Source: Ectocarpus siliculosus (lineage: Eukaryota > Sar > Phaeophyceae > Ectocarpales > Ectocarpaceae). From it: DNA of 27,263 nucleotides. The first letter of the stretch is position 1. Each line of letters opens with the position of its first letter. This document shows, one piece after another, positions 1 to 10,208 of this stretch. The notes beneath the pieces were generated by a model. That model saw only the letters and a list, made by a program, of their open reading frames with translations, was not told the DNA's origin and made no database searches. The position numbers and the translations under genes were made by a program. The stretch lies in the NCBI GenBank assembly GCA_000310025.1, contig FN649758.1, positions 59,479 to 86,741 on the forward strand, in the 5' to 3' direction.

Positions 1-270
1 TTCTTTTTTTTTTTTTGGGGGGGAAAAAAATTTTTTTCCAAAACAATTTTTTGTGGGGGGGAATTTTTTGAAAAAGGGGGGTTTTTTTTTTCAAATCGGG
101 GGGGGCCCCTTTTTGGAATAAAAAACATTTGTGCCCTTGAAAAAGGGGCGGGGGGTTTTTTAGTTGGGGGGGCTCAAGGTTTTTAAACCCCGGTGGAAAG
201 TTTTGGGGTTTGTTTTGTTAGTTTTTGGGGGCCGACCCCTTCCCCCGGAGGGGAACCTTAATTGTTCAAA
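1..270. other. Low-quality, homopolymer-distorted start of copy A
   Basis: This stretch consists almost wholly of runs of G, T, A and C, unlike anything else in the window. It still aligns, run by run, with 14870-15025. For example GGAAT...TGTGCCCTTGA at about 115-140 matches GGAAT...TATGCCTGAG at 14884-14905, and GCTCAAGGTTTTTAAAC near 171-187 matches GGTCAAGCTTACTAAAC near 14935. I infer that it is the same repeat with miscalled bases, not a real low-complexity locus. Any open frame here should be ignored. Confidence 0.65.
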
Positions 271-1620
271 AGGGGTCTCACGGGTTGACGGATGGGTTGA
301 CGGAACGATGGATGCCCCAAACAAAGGATCCCCGAAATGGAGGGATGGGCGGAATGTATTGACCGATATGAAGTGGTTTGTGAAAGAACGATGCCCATCG
401 ATGAAGTGGATTCCATGATGAGCCCATGGATGATATGGATTGATGCCTGAAATTGATCGATTGCCTTACAGATCTCGCCGCGCCAGCGACTGTTATAATT
501 CGTGCGTGCCTGAGTAGACTGAACCGGGGTATGAATTCCCTCTCTGAGACAACCTGGGCGAAAAAGCTCCAACAATGTACATCGCTGCAGACAACGAATG
601 GACAGTTGGCTCGAGCTGTCTTTTGGGTGTACTGTAATGCTTGCGCTGGCTCTACCTGTAACAACCCTTTGGAGAGAACTGTGATCGATCAACATGCATG
701 GATGGGTGGATTGACGGAACAGCGGATCCCCCTATGAACGAATTGGCGGATGTATTTGTCGGCTGATTCAATTGACGGGTGTCACCTGGAATATGGATGG
801 ACCAGTGAAACCATGGACGAAGTGGATCAAAGGATGGATGTGATCGATTGCTATACAGTTCTACCCTCGTCAGCCTTGTGCCGTACCCCTTACCCTACTT
901 TAATGTATTATTCATTTTGTCTTCACTGCAAATCAGCGTTCACTGAGAAACATTTTCCGAGGTTTGCTTTCCTCCTCGATATAGCTGGCTCTCTTGGACG
1001 ACAAACGTCTCAAAGTCCAACATCGTTCTACAAAAACGATCAAACGCGAATGCAGACAAGCAACTATTGGAAAAACAATTTTTGTTCTCTGCTGGGCTTA
1101 CCACAGAGACTTTTTCAAGTTTGGATATTTGACAACGCACGCCCACGATCATTCTGCACACAAGACGAACGAAATTTCGAAGTATCACAAACCTTGGTTT
1201 GCCGACATATGTAGGTCTTTGTGCGCTTGCCCGCGGAATCGTCCCTCTTACGCGGATCCACCCAATCAGTTGCAGGCACACTATTGGTAACTCGTCACTG
1301 CCTTACGTTCCCGAATACAGCAACAGAGTATAGCCTATCAGCGACCGCGGTCAATGGGTTCACTATATGTTCAGCATCACAACTTATGGGTTCCCATTAT
1401 TCGCCGCGGGCGCCCCCCAAGAGGAACAGGAATACTCTTTAGGGATAGGTAGAATGTACGGAAGCACGTCGATGTACACAACACAAAAAACTACAGTCCT
1501 ATGCATCATACTGATTCATTTGGTCCCATGAAATGCCCCTGCCGACAAAAATGTTCCACATGCTCAACAATAAATGTTTTGAAATGTTCAATGAAATGCA
1601 ATGCCAAATGTTGCCCGCAT

Positions 1621-1677
1621 GCAATGCTCGCCTATCAACGCAATGCTCGCCTATCAATGCAATGCTCGCCTATCAAT
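1621..1677 (+). repeat. 19-bp minisatellite, three units
   Basis: Three head-to-tail units of GCAATGCTCGCCTATCAAC/T, each differing by a C/T at the end. The same minisatellite, with one extra degenerate unit, sits at the equivalent place in copy B (16357-16427), so the array predates the duplication. No coding role is apparent. Confidence 0.85.
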
Positions 1678-2396
1678 TGAATGAAATGCAACACGACCAA
1701 GAGAATTATGATGATGCATTCGACAGTAGGTTGTGTGCAGCTAACGAAAACGGACGGATCTGGGTGTTTGTACGGTGTATTTCATCTTGCGATGAGGCTG
1801 CATCACGTCGGAAACGATAATACCATTTATCTGTAGAAGATGTGATGTAGCCGAACCAAGGGAACCAATGTGCACCCCACGTTCCCTTCTTGCTTCCCGC
1901 ATTCCACTCATCCTGGCAATTGCTGGCCGAGACCGAGCCCTCTGCTTCTGCGGTAGCCTAAATCGGATCGACTTCAGTTCAGTATGGCTGGCTCGGCCAT
2001 GTTCAATAGTGTTCGTATTGTTTTCCACACCATTGGTGTTTGTTTGGTTGACCGTACCTCCCTAGAAGATGGCAAAGAGTCCACCCCCAACTTTGGTTTT
2101 GGCTGTTCAGTATGTCTTAAACAACCGTCTCCTAAACAACGCACCTTCGAAAGTTTCGGCGTGCACCCACTCAGCCGGCTGTTGTATATCATGCAATATT
2201 GCTACTGGCTGACCCCCACCTTGCTACTCCTTGTCGCCGATACAACGCTGGCGTCATTCCAACACTTCGGTGGTGTGAACATGATTTTCCTGCGGGTTGG
2301 GGCAGTTCTCGACCCAGCTAGCTACGACTCAACACGGAGTGGGTCCGCCCGACGAACGACGTCGGCGGGCGACCATGGAAGATATATCCGTTGCAG

Positions 2397-3020
2397 AATA
2401 GGAGCGGCGGGCCTAACTGGCAACAATCCGCGAGGTGAGCAAAAACGCATAACATTTTTGCCCTGGATAAACCGACCCCGGTTTCCGTTCAAGAAGCTGA
2501 TTATTTATTGACTGCGAGATCAAACGTTTCGCTTGATCATGTCATTTTCACAACCTTGTGTTTCCTCGTTATATCCAAAAGTACTACTGGCTTGGGTTGG
2601 TATACTGCTTTTCATACGATCAGACAAGCCACCATAGGTCTCCTGATGGTGTGGATGTGTATTACTGACATGAAAACGACACCATATAAAAAGAACGGCT
2701 TCAAAGAAAAACGTATTCGCCAAAACAGGAAGTACTGCCTAACATTCCACCAATTCGCTACCCTACCGTAACTCGCTTGCGCTCACAGCCTGGGGAAGCG
2801 TTCGGCCGTCGTGAGCCAAGTTGAGATATGGTGGCAATCCGTCGTGGAGGATGCGAATTCACATCGCCTGAACGCGGTTGCCGTTGCTGCAGCCGCTCAG
2901 AAAAACAACATGCAAAATGTGCGACGCCGAGCTGCCGTGGCTCGTGTTGCTGCTGCCGCTGCGGGCGGCGATGAGTCTGCTGCAGCATTTCTGGTAGTCC
3001 GAATGCGGGCGCGCCGCTAG
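2397..3020 (+). CDS. Conserved 3' gene end, two exons (copy A), unknown function
   Basis: I propose exon a at 2397-2434 (38 nt, acceptor TTGCAG, donor GAG/GTGAGC) and terminal exon b at 2789-3020 (acceptor CTCACAG, stop TAG at 3018-3020). Exon a read in phase 0 ends with two bases that join the first C of exon b, giving ...NWQQSA-S-LGK... then VEIWW and an alanine-rich tail with VRRRAAVAR and AGGDESAAA. In copy B (17150-17748) both splice sites and the whole frame are kept. Many differences fall at third codon positions (for example ATA/ATT, TCC/TCT, GGC/GGT, GAG/GAA, GTA/GTG), and the C-terminus differs only by whole codons. This is the pattern of a frame that was under selection. I do not recognise the family. 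Upstream exons are not resolved. The amphipathic, Ala/Arg-rich C-terminus could be a helix, but no function can be assigned. Confidence 0.6.
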
Positions 3021-3385
3021 AAGGATAAATCTTCACAATCTACACGAAAATTGCAGCAGTAGAACACGATCGACGATCGCATTCGGAAAACTAAGAAGGT
3101 AGTTGTGCCCGCACAGTGAAGTTCTGCAAACAATATCGCAGTTGGATTGAAAGCCGTTCGCATGTATGCAGGTGATAGTCTATCGTTGTTTGCGAATTGA
3201 TGAGACATGGGGCGAATCCCACAATCTATGAGTGATGAGGAACAGAGGCCGATGTCGAACTCAGTTATTGGAGTCCACTATGCTAGACTCTGTGGACCCG
3301 AACGAACGGAATAGAAGTGGTTATGTACACAGCCCCCAAACATCACCTTGGTCACGAGATGCCTTGTCGGGTAAGGACTGTGGTA

Positions 3386-3465
3386 AGAAGCACAAAGCAC
3401 GACGACCACTAGACTATTTCAGTAGTCAGCGCTGACTAGGAGGTCTAGTGGTCATTGTGCTTCTT
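3386..3465. repeat. Hairpin-forming inverted-repeat insertion in copy A
   Basis: The left arm AAGAAGCACAA...GACCACTAGAC (3386-3414, with a short bulge) is the reverse complement of the right arm GTCTAGTGGTC + ATTGTGCTTCTT (3443-3465). The loop contains a perfect 16-bp palindrome TAGTCAGCGCTGACTA at 3423-3438. Copy B has no such hairpin at the equivalent position (after GTCGGGTAA), so this looks like an insertion of a tiny foldback element after duplication. An intrinsic terminator is not a sensible reading in a eukaryotic repeat. Confidence 0.65.
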
Positions 3466-3691
3466 GACAAACGTTAGTGCCCGAGTCCGTCAAGCAACCG
3501 CCCCCATCGTGCAAAATTAGGGGTTTCACTTCAACAGCCCTGCCCGCCCTCTTCCCCGTTTGGGGTCCCCATCGCTACCAAGCCCAACACCCATTACATA
3601 CGAATCGAAAGGGCAGTGTTCCACACCCATCAAAATGGGGGGATGTTATGGGATTTGAATGTGTAGGAAGCACCATCGGTAGTGCGGGCTA

Positions 3692-4780
3692 ATGCCCAGA
3701 GGAAAGTGCGGGAGATGTAACTCCCGATTGAAGGATATAGCAGGGGACAGGACCTTGGCAGCCCCGGTTAAAGGGGGCTGGTCTGCCCCCACATGCTCAG
3801 TCTACCACAAAGAGCAAGCAATCAGCATGCACTGCTATCCAAAGAGAGACATGAATCAACAAGTGAGTCTTCACCAAGGAAGGGTCTTCAGGGATTGCTA
3901 CGCGTGTCTATACCATTACAGGGCGTGGCGAGGACAGGAGTACTATGAATATCTGCCTTGAAGCCACCCGAAACCCGTGTGCAATAATGGTTTTCAAACC
4001 TGAAGTGGTCGACCAATTTACTTGAAGCCGTTGGGAGGGTAAACATAGACAACCACAGTCACAAGACAACGCTCGTCCATAGTTGAATGAGTTGGCCAAG
4101 ACCATTGCTTGTGGCCCCCTTTTTTGACGCTCATCATTTGCCGCCACTCGTTGGTTTGTTAGAGACACTGCCACCGTCTTATTGTGGGGATTCAGAAGGA
4201 ACCGTAGATGCGGTCTTCATCACGGTGCGGTGTCTCCTACTCCGTCGCCAAGACAGCAGTAAAACCGCAAAAAAAAACACGGAAAAAACCGCTATAAAAA
4301 CGCAGTGAACTCACGGTTTTTCCATGCAGACGCACGTTCGGCAAGCCAAAGCTGCTTCTGTCTAGCCAAGTTATTCGTGAGGGAGAGCAAGTGTTTGTCG
4401 AGGTCGGCTCCGACTGAGTATAGAAGGGACGCCTTTGGGGTGGTTGTGAAGATGAGCCGGGTGGTGGTGCAAGAACTACATTTGTACTGGAACAGTTCCA
4501 ACAGAGGCAAAAGTAAGTGAGGAATGTCCCAATGTATACTGCTGTTCAGATGCGTGTTGTAGGGACGTAAAGTGTCTGGAATAGAACGAAGTTTATGACA
4601 CCGCACAGCACAATGTGTGGACTAAACCTAGCGTTCCACGATGATATTGTGGATAAACATTTTCGTCACGGATGACCGTGGCATTCGGCTGTTTCTTCGA
4701 CGGTACATCGCCGCCAAGGCCGCGGTTCGCGCGTTTTTTTCACGAGGTAAAACATGTGTTACGACAAAACCGCACGACAA
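3692..4780. other. No supported gene; tail of a dispersed repeat
   Basis: The segment around 3550-3990 (GGGGTCCCCATCGCTACCAAGCCCAACACC, then sequence with CAGTGTTCCACA and ATATCTGCCTTGAA) recurs at 21440-21590 and in part at 18305-18350, so it is a dispersed repeat of at least three copies. From about 4000 to 4780 I see only short open frames on both strands, with no domain, no consistent splice frame and no counterpart in copy B. Confidence 0.4.
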
Positions 4781-4790
4781 AACCGCAGCA

Positions 4791-4935
4791 CCGCACCGCA
4801 CCGCACCGCACCGCACCGCACCGCACCGCACCGCACCGCACCGCACCGCACCGCACCGCACCGCACCGCACCGCACCGCACCGCACCGCACCGCACCGCA
4901 CCGCACCGCACCGCACCGTACCGTACCGTACCGTA
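4791..4935 (+). repeat. CCGCA pentanucleotide satellite grading into CCGTA
   Basis: Twenty-five perfect CCGCA units run from 4791 to 4915, followed by four CCGTA units to 4935 and then CCGTC. Short satellites of the same unit reappear at about 4963-4980 and 5003-5020. Because 5 is not a multiple of 3, every frame on both strands reads as a repeating pentapeptide (for example HRTAP), so the open frames that cross it are artefacts. The sharp C-to-T switch at one edge suggests the repeat expanded from two founder units. Confidence 0.95.
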
Positions 4936-5029
4936 CCGTCACAATTCGAGTTGACAAAAAACGCACCGCACGGCACCGTCAAATATCATGATGAGAAAAT
5001 TTCGCACCGCACCGCACCGTGATCGTGTA

Positions 5030-6180
5030 AGCAAACAACAAAACCCTGTGGTTCTCCACCGTGAACATCGCTGAGATTTTCCGTCGGAACAATTCAACCG
5101 AGTACACAGAGGTGCAGTGACGAACTTCTGGGTGACTCCTACTGAAATAGCTGTTCGTGTGTTAGACATCAAAAAGGTGGGAAACTGCGCCGAAGAGGCG
5201 CGTGTCTCCGTGCCCACACCATCGATTTCACCTTGCCATAGAGTACTATCTTGCGCCCAACATATAATATCCTCAAGGTACGCTGAGCTTCATATGTTCG
5301 AGACGCTAGCGGCGTACACACGTAGATGTCGGTTGATTTTGTGTCAGAGGGTTCGCAATCTACGTCTGGCGCGAGTTGTTCTTTCACACCGAACCAAGTT
5401 ACGTTCGAAGTCATCGCTCGAGCGAGACGGAACGTGATGCCCGCTGTTGCTGTCTCTCTGTTGTTGGCGTCACCGCGAGACGGGGGAAAAGCGGCCAACT
5501 GCAACACTACTGTATTTCGGCTATTTACTGTCTCTGCCACCACACCTCCGGTTGAGGTCATGCACTACCGAAACTATTGAGTCAATCCACACCATATCGT
5601 TTGCGGTGAGGTACATATAGCCGTAGCTGTCGGCAGCACGGTCAAACAGCATTGACATTACCTTCTGTACTGTTATTTCCCGGATGAGAGCAACACATGG
5701 TACGTTTTTGACACCGGAGTGTCCGTCGCCGCGGGAGTGTGGGCGCCATTCACACAGCCCTGATACCAGATGCCGCGATGCCGCCAAACCAGGGTTTGCT
5801 AGGGAAGAGCATACACACGCACAGTCGAAGAGCAGCGGGCCGCGGTCTGCCTATGCGGGGCTACCAAATCAAACTATTCACGATGTTTGCCGTTGCGATG
5901 TGCATGTCCACGTGATTCCGCAGCAGTCAGTGGTCGCCGAGCAGCGCAGCTGCCGCCCTAGACAACCATTGTTTTCAGGTTGTGGTATTGTCCGTCCGTT
6001 CTGCCGTAGCGTTTCTGAGCACAATGGGGGCCACCGCGGCACCAGTTTGATCCGGCCGGGGTCGGGCTTGGGGTCGCACTGCACGCGATCCATCAGTAGC
6101 ACGGCACGACGTACACCGACTTGGGGTCGGGCGAAATCGGCTGCGTCGCTACGCGGCAGCTGGTATAAGACGCCGCCGAC
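5030..6180. other. No supported gene
   Basis: Open frames of 80-174 codons exist on both strands (for example 5684-6208 plus, 5878-6393 minus), but they overlap each other, contain no motif I recognise, and lack matching splice sites. Copy B lacks this region, so there is no conservation test inside the window. It may contain decayed transposon coding sequence. Confidence 0.3.
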
Positions 6181-6188
6181 AATGCTGA

Positions 6189-7100
6189 GTGTCGTGGGGC
6201 ATCGATGACGGCGATTTTCAACGTCGCGAACAGCCAGAATCGCCACTTGCAACCGGAGAAGAAGATCGTGAGGCAGCGGCGTCGACGTTGCCGATATCGA
6301 ACGTGGACAGGCAACTACCGGTGGGAGACCGTTTCCGCCGGAAGATGCAACGCCGGCAATATGAATGCACCTGACGCGGTTGTAACCGCTCATGTACGCG
6401 GTACACGCTTAGAACGCTCACGCCCAGGAATGCATAGTGTCCTGGCACAGGTTGGTCACCATGAAAGCCTAGACCTTGGACCTTGGGGATATTTCGTCAA
6501 CGCCTACAGGAAGGAATCGACATGATCGGAACTCCTTTTCGCCAACTTCGAACGAAGAGTCGAGGATTTCGGCCAATTGATGTCAGCGTGATTCACCAGG
6601 GCTCGGGCATTCAAGAAGCAGCGCGCTACGCCGCGCGCATCGCGTCCATGCCCCCGGTGACATGGCCACAGTAGAGCGCATCACCGGGTACATGCTTCAA
6701 CGCTTCAGAGGGACTGCGCCGTCGTTTTCCAGGGCCATCCCTCTGACCTGTCTCAGACCAAGCACTCCCGCTCGGTTGAGGAGTTTCGGCGACCGTCTTC
6801 GTTCCGTCGAGGACACACGAGGGCGAACGCACCCGTTGGAACTGTTCATGGCACCATGCTTGAACAAACCCAACCGCCCCACGAGCGCTGGGAGCGGAAG
6901 CGCCGGCGGTGGAGGTGGAAGCAACAACACTTCCCAGAGCTGGGACAGAAGAAGCGGAGTTGACAACGGTGACGACTGCGACAGCAGTGGCTCCGGCAGT
7001 GGTTCCTCCTGAGGATATGGTCTCTGCCATACGGTCGAGGGACCTCGATCTGCCAGCCACGCGAATCTCAAGTGAGGGAGACGACGACAGAAGGGACGAG
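6189..7100 (+). CDS. Possible decayed or partial coding segments, unknown
   Basis: This GC-rich stretch has plus-strand open frames with protein-like composition. One is 6189-6374, with acidic and basic runs such as GEEDREAAAS. Another is 6864-7100, Ala/Thr/Val-rich then acidic (GDDDRRDE), which ends exactly at a plausible donor GAG/GTGGGC at 7100/7101. A Gly/Ser-rich alternative frame overlaps it. I cannot find a matching acceptor for 6864-7100 or a recognised domain. Opposite-strand frames of similar length (6626-7060, 6697-7293) look like shadows rich in Pro/Leu. It could be gag-like debris or an exon of a lineage-specific gene. Confidence is low. Confidence 0.25.
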
Positions 7101-7696
7101 GTGGGCGCCTGTCACACAGAAAGAAGCAACATGTACATAGGACAGGAGACGCTTCTCGGTTATACGGAAATCGTTGTTGGTTCAGCCGAAAGTCGAGCTC
7201 GGGGAATTGAGCGAAGCTAACTCGTGCCTCAGCTACGTGATACTTACAACAGTACCACCTGATGGATATTTCCACGCACGGTAGTTGGGACACGAGATGA
7301 GGTCTTAGGCACGTCGTGGGGGTAGAGAGAAAACGGCGGGGCGGTTGCTCTGTGGTGGAGTCGGTGTCAGGTCATGGGACGCCGCCCAACGACGCGCCCA
7401 AACTATCGCACTGCACCTACCCCTTGTTCCTTGTGATTGCAGTGATTTCACGACCCTGTTTCTTATTGGGGTGTTTCTTATGTTGTGGCCGAGATCGAGC
7501 AGTGTTTCATCAATCTGCTTTCAAAGTTTCGTGTGAACTTGTTTTTTCGTGAACGTTTTCTGAGTTTGCGGGCCCGTACTGTACGGTAAATCGCAGATAT
7601 GTGGGGGCTTGGTCGCGTCCGAGATGTTGCGTACAGTAGGATGAGTCCCCACACTGGTGGAACGGGAAACCCCGGTTGCTACGTCTGGCGGTAGAG
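7101..7696. other. No feature seen
   Basis: This is ordinary-composition sequence without a domain-bearing frame, RNA gene or repeat that I can support. Confidence 0.3.
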
Positions 7697-7702
7697 CGAG
7701 AG

Positions 7703-7759
<57 letters not shown>
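7697..7759 (+). repeat. AG dinucleotide microsatellite
   Basis: An uninterrupted AG tract runs from about 7706 to 7759, preceded by GAGCGAGAGAGCGAG. It gives spurious Ser-Leu repeats on the minus strand. It is absent at the equivalent place in copy B. Confidence 0.97.
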
Positions 7760-7760
<1 letters not shown>

Positions 7761-7869
7761 GGGGCAAAGGGGCAAAGGCACAGTAGGATAGGCGCAGGAG
7801 ACGTTTGCGGGACATTTGCTCTAGGCAAATACATCATCCTATTTCGTCCCATCGGAACCAATGAAACAT

Positions 7870-8085
7870 CCCATGGGTTTCCATGGGGACCCATGGTGCG
7901 TCCCATGGGTACCCATGGGACGTTCCATGAGGTTTCTATGGGATGTACCATGGGCACCCATGGGCACCCATGGGACGCGCCATGGAAGGTCCGAAATACA
8001 TCCCCGTTGGGAGGTCCCATGGGTACCCACGGATTCCCACCGGCAATCCCATGGGACCCCACCGTGCGCCCGATTGGATCCTCTC
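7870..8085. repeat. CCCATGGG palindrome array (copy A)
   Basis: A dense series of the palindrome CCCATGGG or its CCATGG core, spaced by 2-5 nt linkers such as TA, CA, ACG and TGCGT, so most of the DNA is self-complementary at several registers. The second half (from GGAAGGTCC through GGTCCCATGGGTACC to the GGATCC near 8078) matches 20965-21062 in copy B closely. Because the array is nearly palindromic it opens frames on both strands (MGTHG / PWVPMG), which are not genes. Confidence 0.9.
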
Positions 8086-8700
8086 ATGGGACCTCATGGG
8101 TTCCCATAGCTTCTCATGAAGTCTTATGGAGTCTCATGGAGTCTCATGGAGCCTCATAGAGCCCAATGGGTTCTTGTGGATTCTCACGGGTACTCATGGG
8201 TTCTCGTTGAGCCTCATGGGTTCCCATAGAGTCTCGTAATGTCGCATGGGGTCTGATGGAGTCTCATGAGGCCTCATGGGTTCTCATGGGTTCTCATGGG
8301 TTCTCAAAGAGTCTCATGGGTTCTCCATGAGTCGCATGGGTTCTTATTGAGTCCCATGGGTTCTCATAGGATCTCATAAGGTCTCATGGGGTCTCATGGG
8401 TTTTCGTGGGTTCTCGTGGGTTCCCATGGGTTCCCACGGGGTCTCATGGGGTCTTATGGGACCTCATGGAACATCTCACGAGATTTCTGATAAGGTCGTT
8501 CGAGATGTCTCATGTGGGCCGTGAGACATCTCGTGAGAAGTGCCATGAGGTCTCATGAGAGGTATCATGGGACCTCATGAGACGTCCCGTGGAAACCCAT
8601 GGGGGGTCGCATAGGTTCTCGTGAGACGTCCCAGGGGGTCCCATGGGATCCCATGAGAATTCTCGTTCTTCCCATGAGAATTCTCGTTCTTCCATGAGAT
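8086..8700 (+). repeat. Degenerate decamer minisatellite TCTCATGGGT
   Basis: About sixty units of a 10-bp motif, best seen as TTCTCATGGG, drift along the array through GAGTCTCATG and CTCATGAGAC variants. It directly continues the CCCATGGG array and appears to derive from half of that palindrome. Copy B, which has the palindrome array, lacks this expansion. Confidence 0.85.
8501..8533. repeat. Perfect 12-bp stem hairpin inside the minisatellite
   Basis: CGAGATGTCTCA (8501-8512) and TGAGACATCTCG (8522-8533) are exact reverse complements separated by 9 nt. It lies in a part of the array where the repeat orientation appears to flip from CATGGG to CATGAG. Confidence 0.8.
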
Positions 8701-9400
8701 TCTCATTGTTTGTTCGAATAGTCTAATGTATATGACCGTTCATATACACCATTAATCTGGACGAGAGCGGTATACAAAGTGTGTAGATTAAAGATATCAA
8801 GATACGGCCTTCACTCCCTTGGTTAGAGATGCCTTGTCGGGGTGAAGTAACCACCATATTCCAGCACCATCCACTTACGGTAGGCCCGTCCGCCATGCCA
8901 TACCCGTGTCCTGAAGTTACGCAAAGTCAAAGTGGTCGCCGAAATGAAGTCAGATACAACACAGACAGATGACCACGGTCATCATAAGAGGAAGTTCGCC
9001 CGCCAAACAGCTGTGCATCATCATCAAGAAAGCCATAATCATTGCCTGTTTTGTCCCTCTTCTTGGCAGTGCTATATAATTAGCCGCTACATCCTTACAG
9101 TAGTTCGGTATATAGACACTGACTCGCCGTTAGATCTACGTGTGGAACGGGTTTGATCACCTTGGGAGAGTGAAGTATCGCCAGAGAAAGTCTCTACGAT
9201 CGGGCAGACGTCGAAGTGTTGCTGAGAATCCAGCCTTTCCATAGAGAAAAAATACCTACCGTAGCAATAATGAGCTGTCCGTGTCCCTCATGATCCGCAC
9301 CAGCTGTCCCGAACCCGGCTTTCTGGACCCTGTTCAACGGTTGAACCAGTGCACAGCGCTCACCATGTCGTCCCCGCTCACGAGAACGCTCTGCCGTGGA
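8701..9400. other. No gene seen; repeat-derived flank
   Basis: AGAGATGCCTTGTCGGG near 8825 recurs as GAGATGCCTTGTCGGG near 3356 and as GAGATACTGTGTCGGG near 18230. ATCGGGCAGACGTCGAAGTGTTGCTGAGAATCC near 9200 matches about 20831-20868. These are shared repeat fragments. No coding frame is supported. Confidence 0.45.
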
Positions 9401-9413
9401 TACCCATACCTAC

Positions 9414-9635
9414 CATCCCGAGCAGCTGCACCACATTGATACTGAAATCGTCTCTACCCAGCACGCCGTCGCGCTCACGTCGTCTGACGTCGATCGGAAG
9501 TAACAGAACTCCCCGTCTCTGTACATTCGCCCCCCATCACACACCCCCTAGCGTCACTCCACATACATACACCGCGGCACCTTGAACCTACCTTCCTTGC
9601 CAACGCCCAGCGTTCAGCGCCCATTAGTCTATACT
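9414..9635 (-). CDS. Conserved internal exon pair, minus strand (copy A), unknown function
   Basis: The best-supported exon is 9518 down to 9414 (105 nt, phase 0 to 0, acceptor TGTACAG, donor ATG/GTAGGT). It contains GRDDFSINVVQLLG. The matching stretch in copy B (22055 down to 21955) keeps LGRDDFSINV and QLLG, with silent changes GAT/GAC, AAT/AAC, GTG/GTC and CAG/CAA, and a 3-nt in-frame indel nearby. A preceding small exon is likely at 9635-9592 (acceptor TGTACAG, donor AAG/GTAGGT), encoding ...ERWALARK in the same phase. In copy B the corresponding WALTRE stretch has lost a good donor (GTTCGA). I do not recognise the protein. Confidence 0.5.
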
Positions 9636-10208
9636 CTGTACATTTTCGACAATAATGCAGCCAAACGGAACCCTGCGGCCACCGTGACGATCCGATTGGG
9701 GGATGGGCGGACACCTATATATGTTGGCTAGCGCCTCAATCCTTTGGTGGGCCCACGTACTCTGTGGTCTTCTCTTGTGCTCTCAGGCTTAACGACCTAC
9801 ATGCTGTAGTACATGAGTGTACGACGGCGACATAATACGAGTCTCCCAAACTGTGCCCAGAGACTGGGGGAGCGCGAGATCTGCTCTGCAGTTTAAGCCT
9901 CGGTCAGTATATAACGATGCATTTTGGTACTCTTTCGGTTACAACAAGACATGTGGCTTTTCGCCGACGGGTCACTCATCTCGTCGGTCGACTCATCTAA
10001 CTGTCAACTCTCCAACGTTCGTTGCATTCACCTCATGCCCACGTTCCACCACACCGCACAACACTCAGCACACCACCGGCTCAGGGCCAAGCCAATACGG
10101 CAAACGAAATGGTAAGGGACATGACCTAGGCGATACGTCAAGTCTGCTAGCCTCGAACGGCCTCGACAGTAGTGCTACATGTAGAGTGAAGACATGTGTA
10201 AAGTCGAT

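Larger units (their letters stand above)
1..10208. repeat. Segmental repeat, copy A
   Basis: Copy A is collinear with copy B (about 14870-22698). Clear matches are 271-3300 with 15020-18010, the CCCATGGG array 7870-8085 with 20893-21188, and 9350-10208 with 21865-22698. The offset is about 14.75 kb in the first part and 12.5 kb in the last, because A holds about 4 kb (about 3.98-7.8 kb) not seen in B, while B has its own insertion. The copies are clearly diverged, with many substitutions and small indels. An internal repeat is also visible: the GGATGGGTTGACGGA-type sequence at 287-480 recurs at about 698-870. The copy probably continues beyond base 1. Confidence 0.8.

Noticed and set aside
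3386-3465. Transcription terminator hairpin
   Set aside because: No adjacent gene end or U-tract and a eukaryotic context. An insertion is more likely.
4628-5022. Several open frames of 66-116 codons through the CCGCA array
   Set aside because: A 5-bp repeat without stop codons opens every frame. The peptides are only HRTAP or CGAVR repeats.
5878-6393. 171-codon minus-strand frame suspected to be retroviral-type protease or gag
   Set aside because: No D-S/T-G motif, no zinc knuckle, and several overlapping frames of similar length.
7510-8159. Ser-Leu-rich and MGTHG-rich frames on both strands
   Set aside because: They are direct products of the AG microsatellite and the CCCATGGG palindromes.
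7870-8700. CRISPR-like array
   Set aside because: Units are 8-10 bp, contiguous and degenerate, with no unique spacers, and the genome is eukaryotic.
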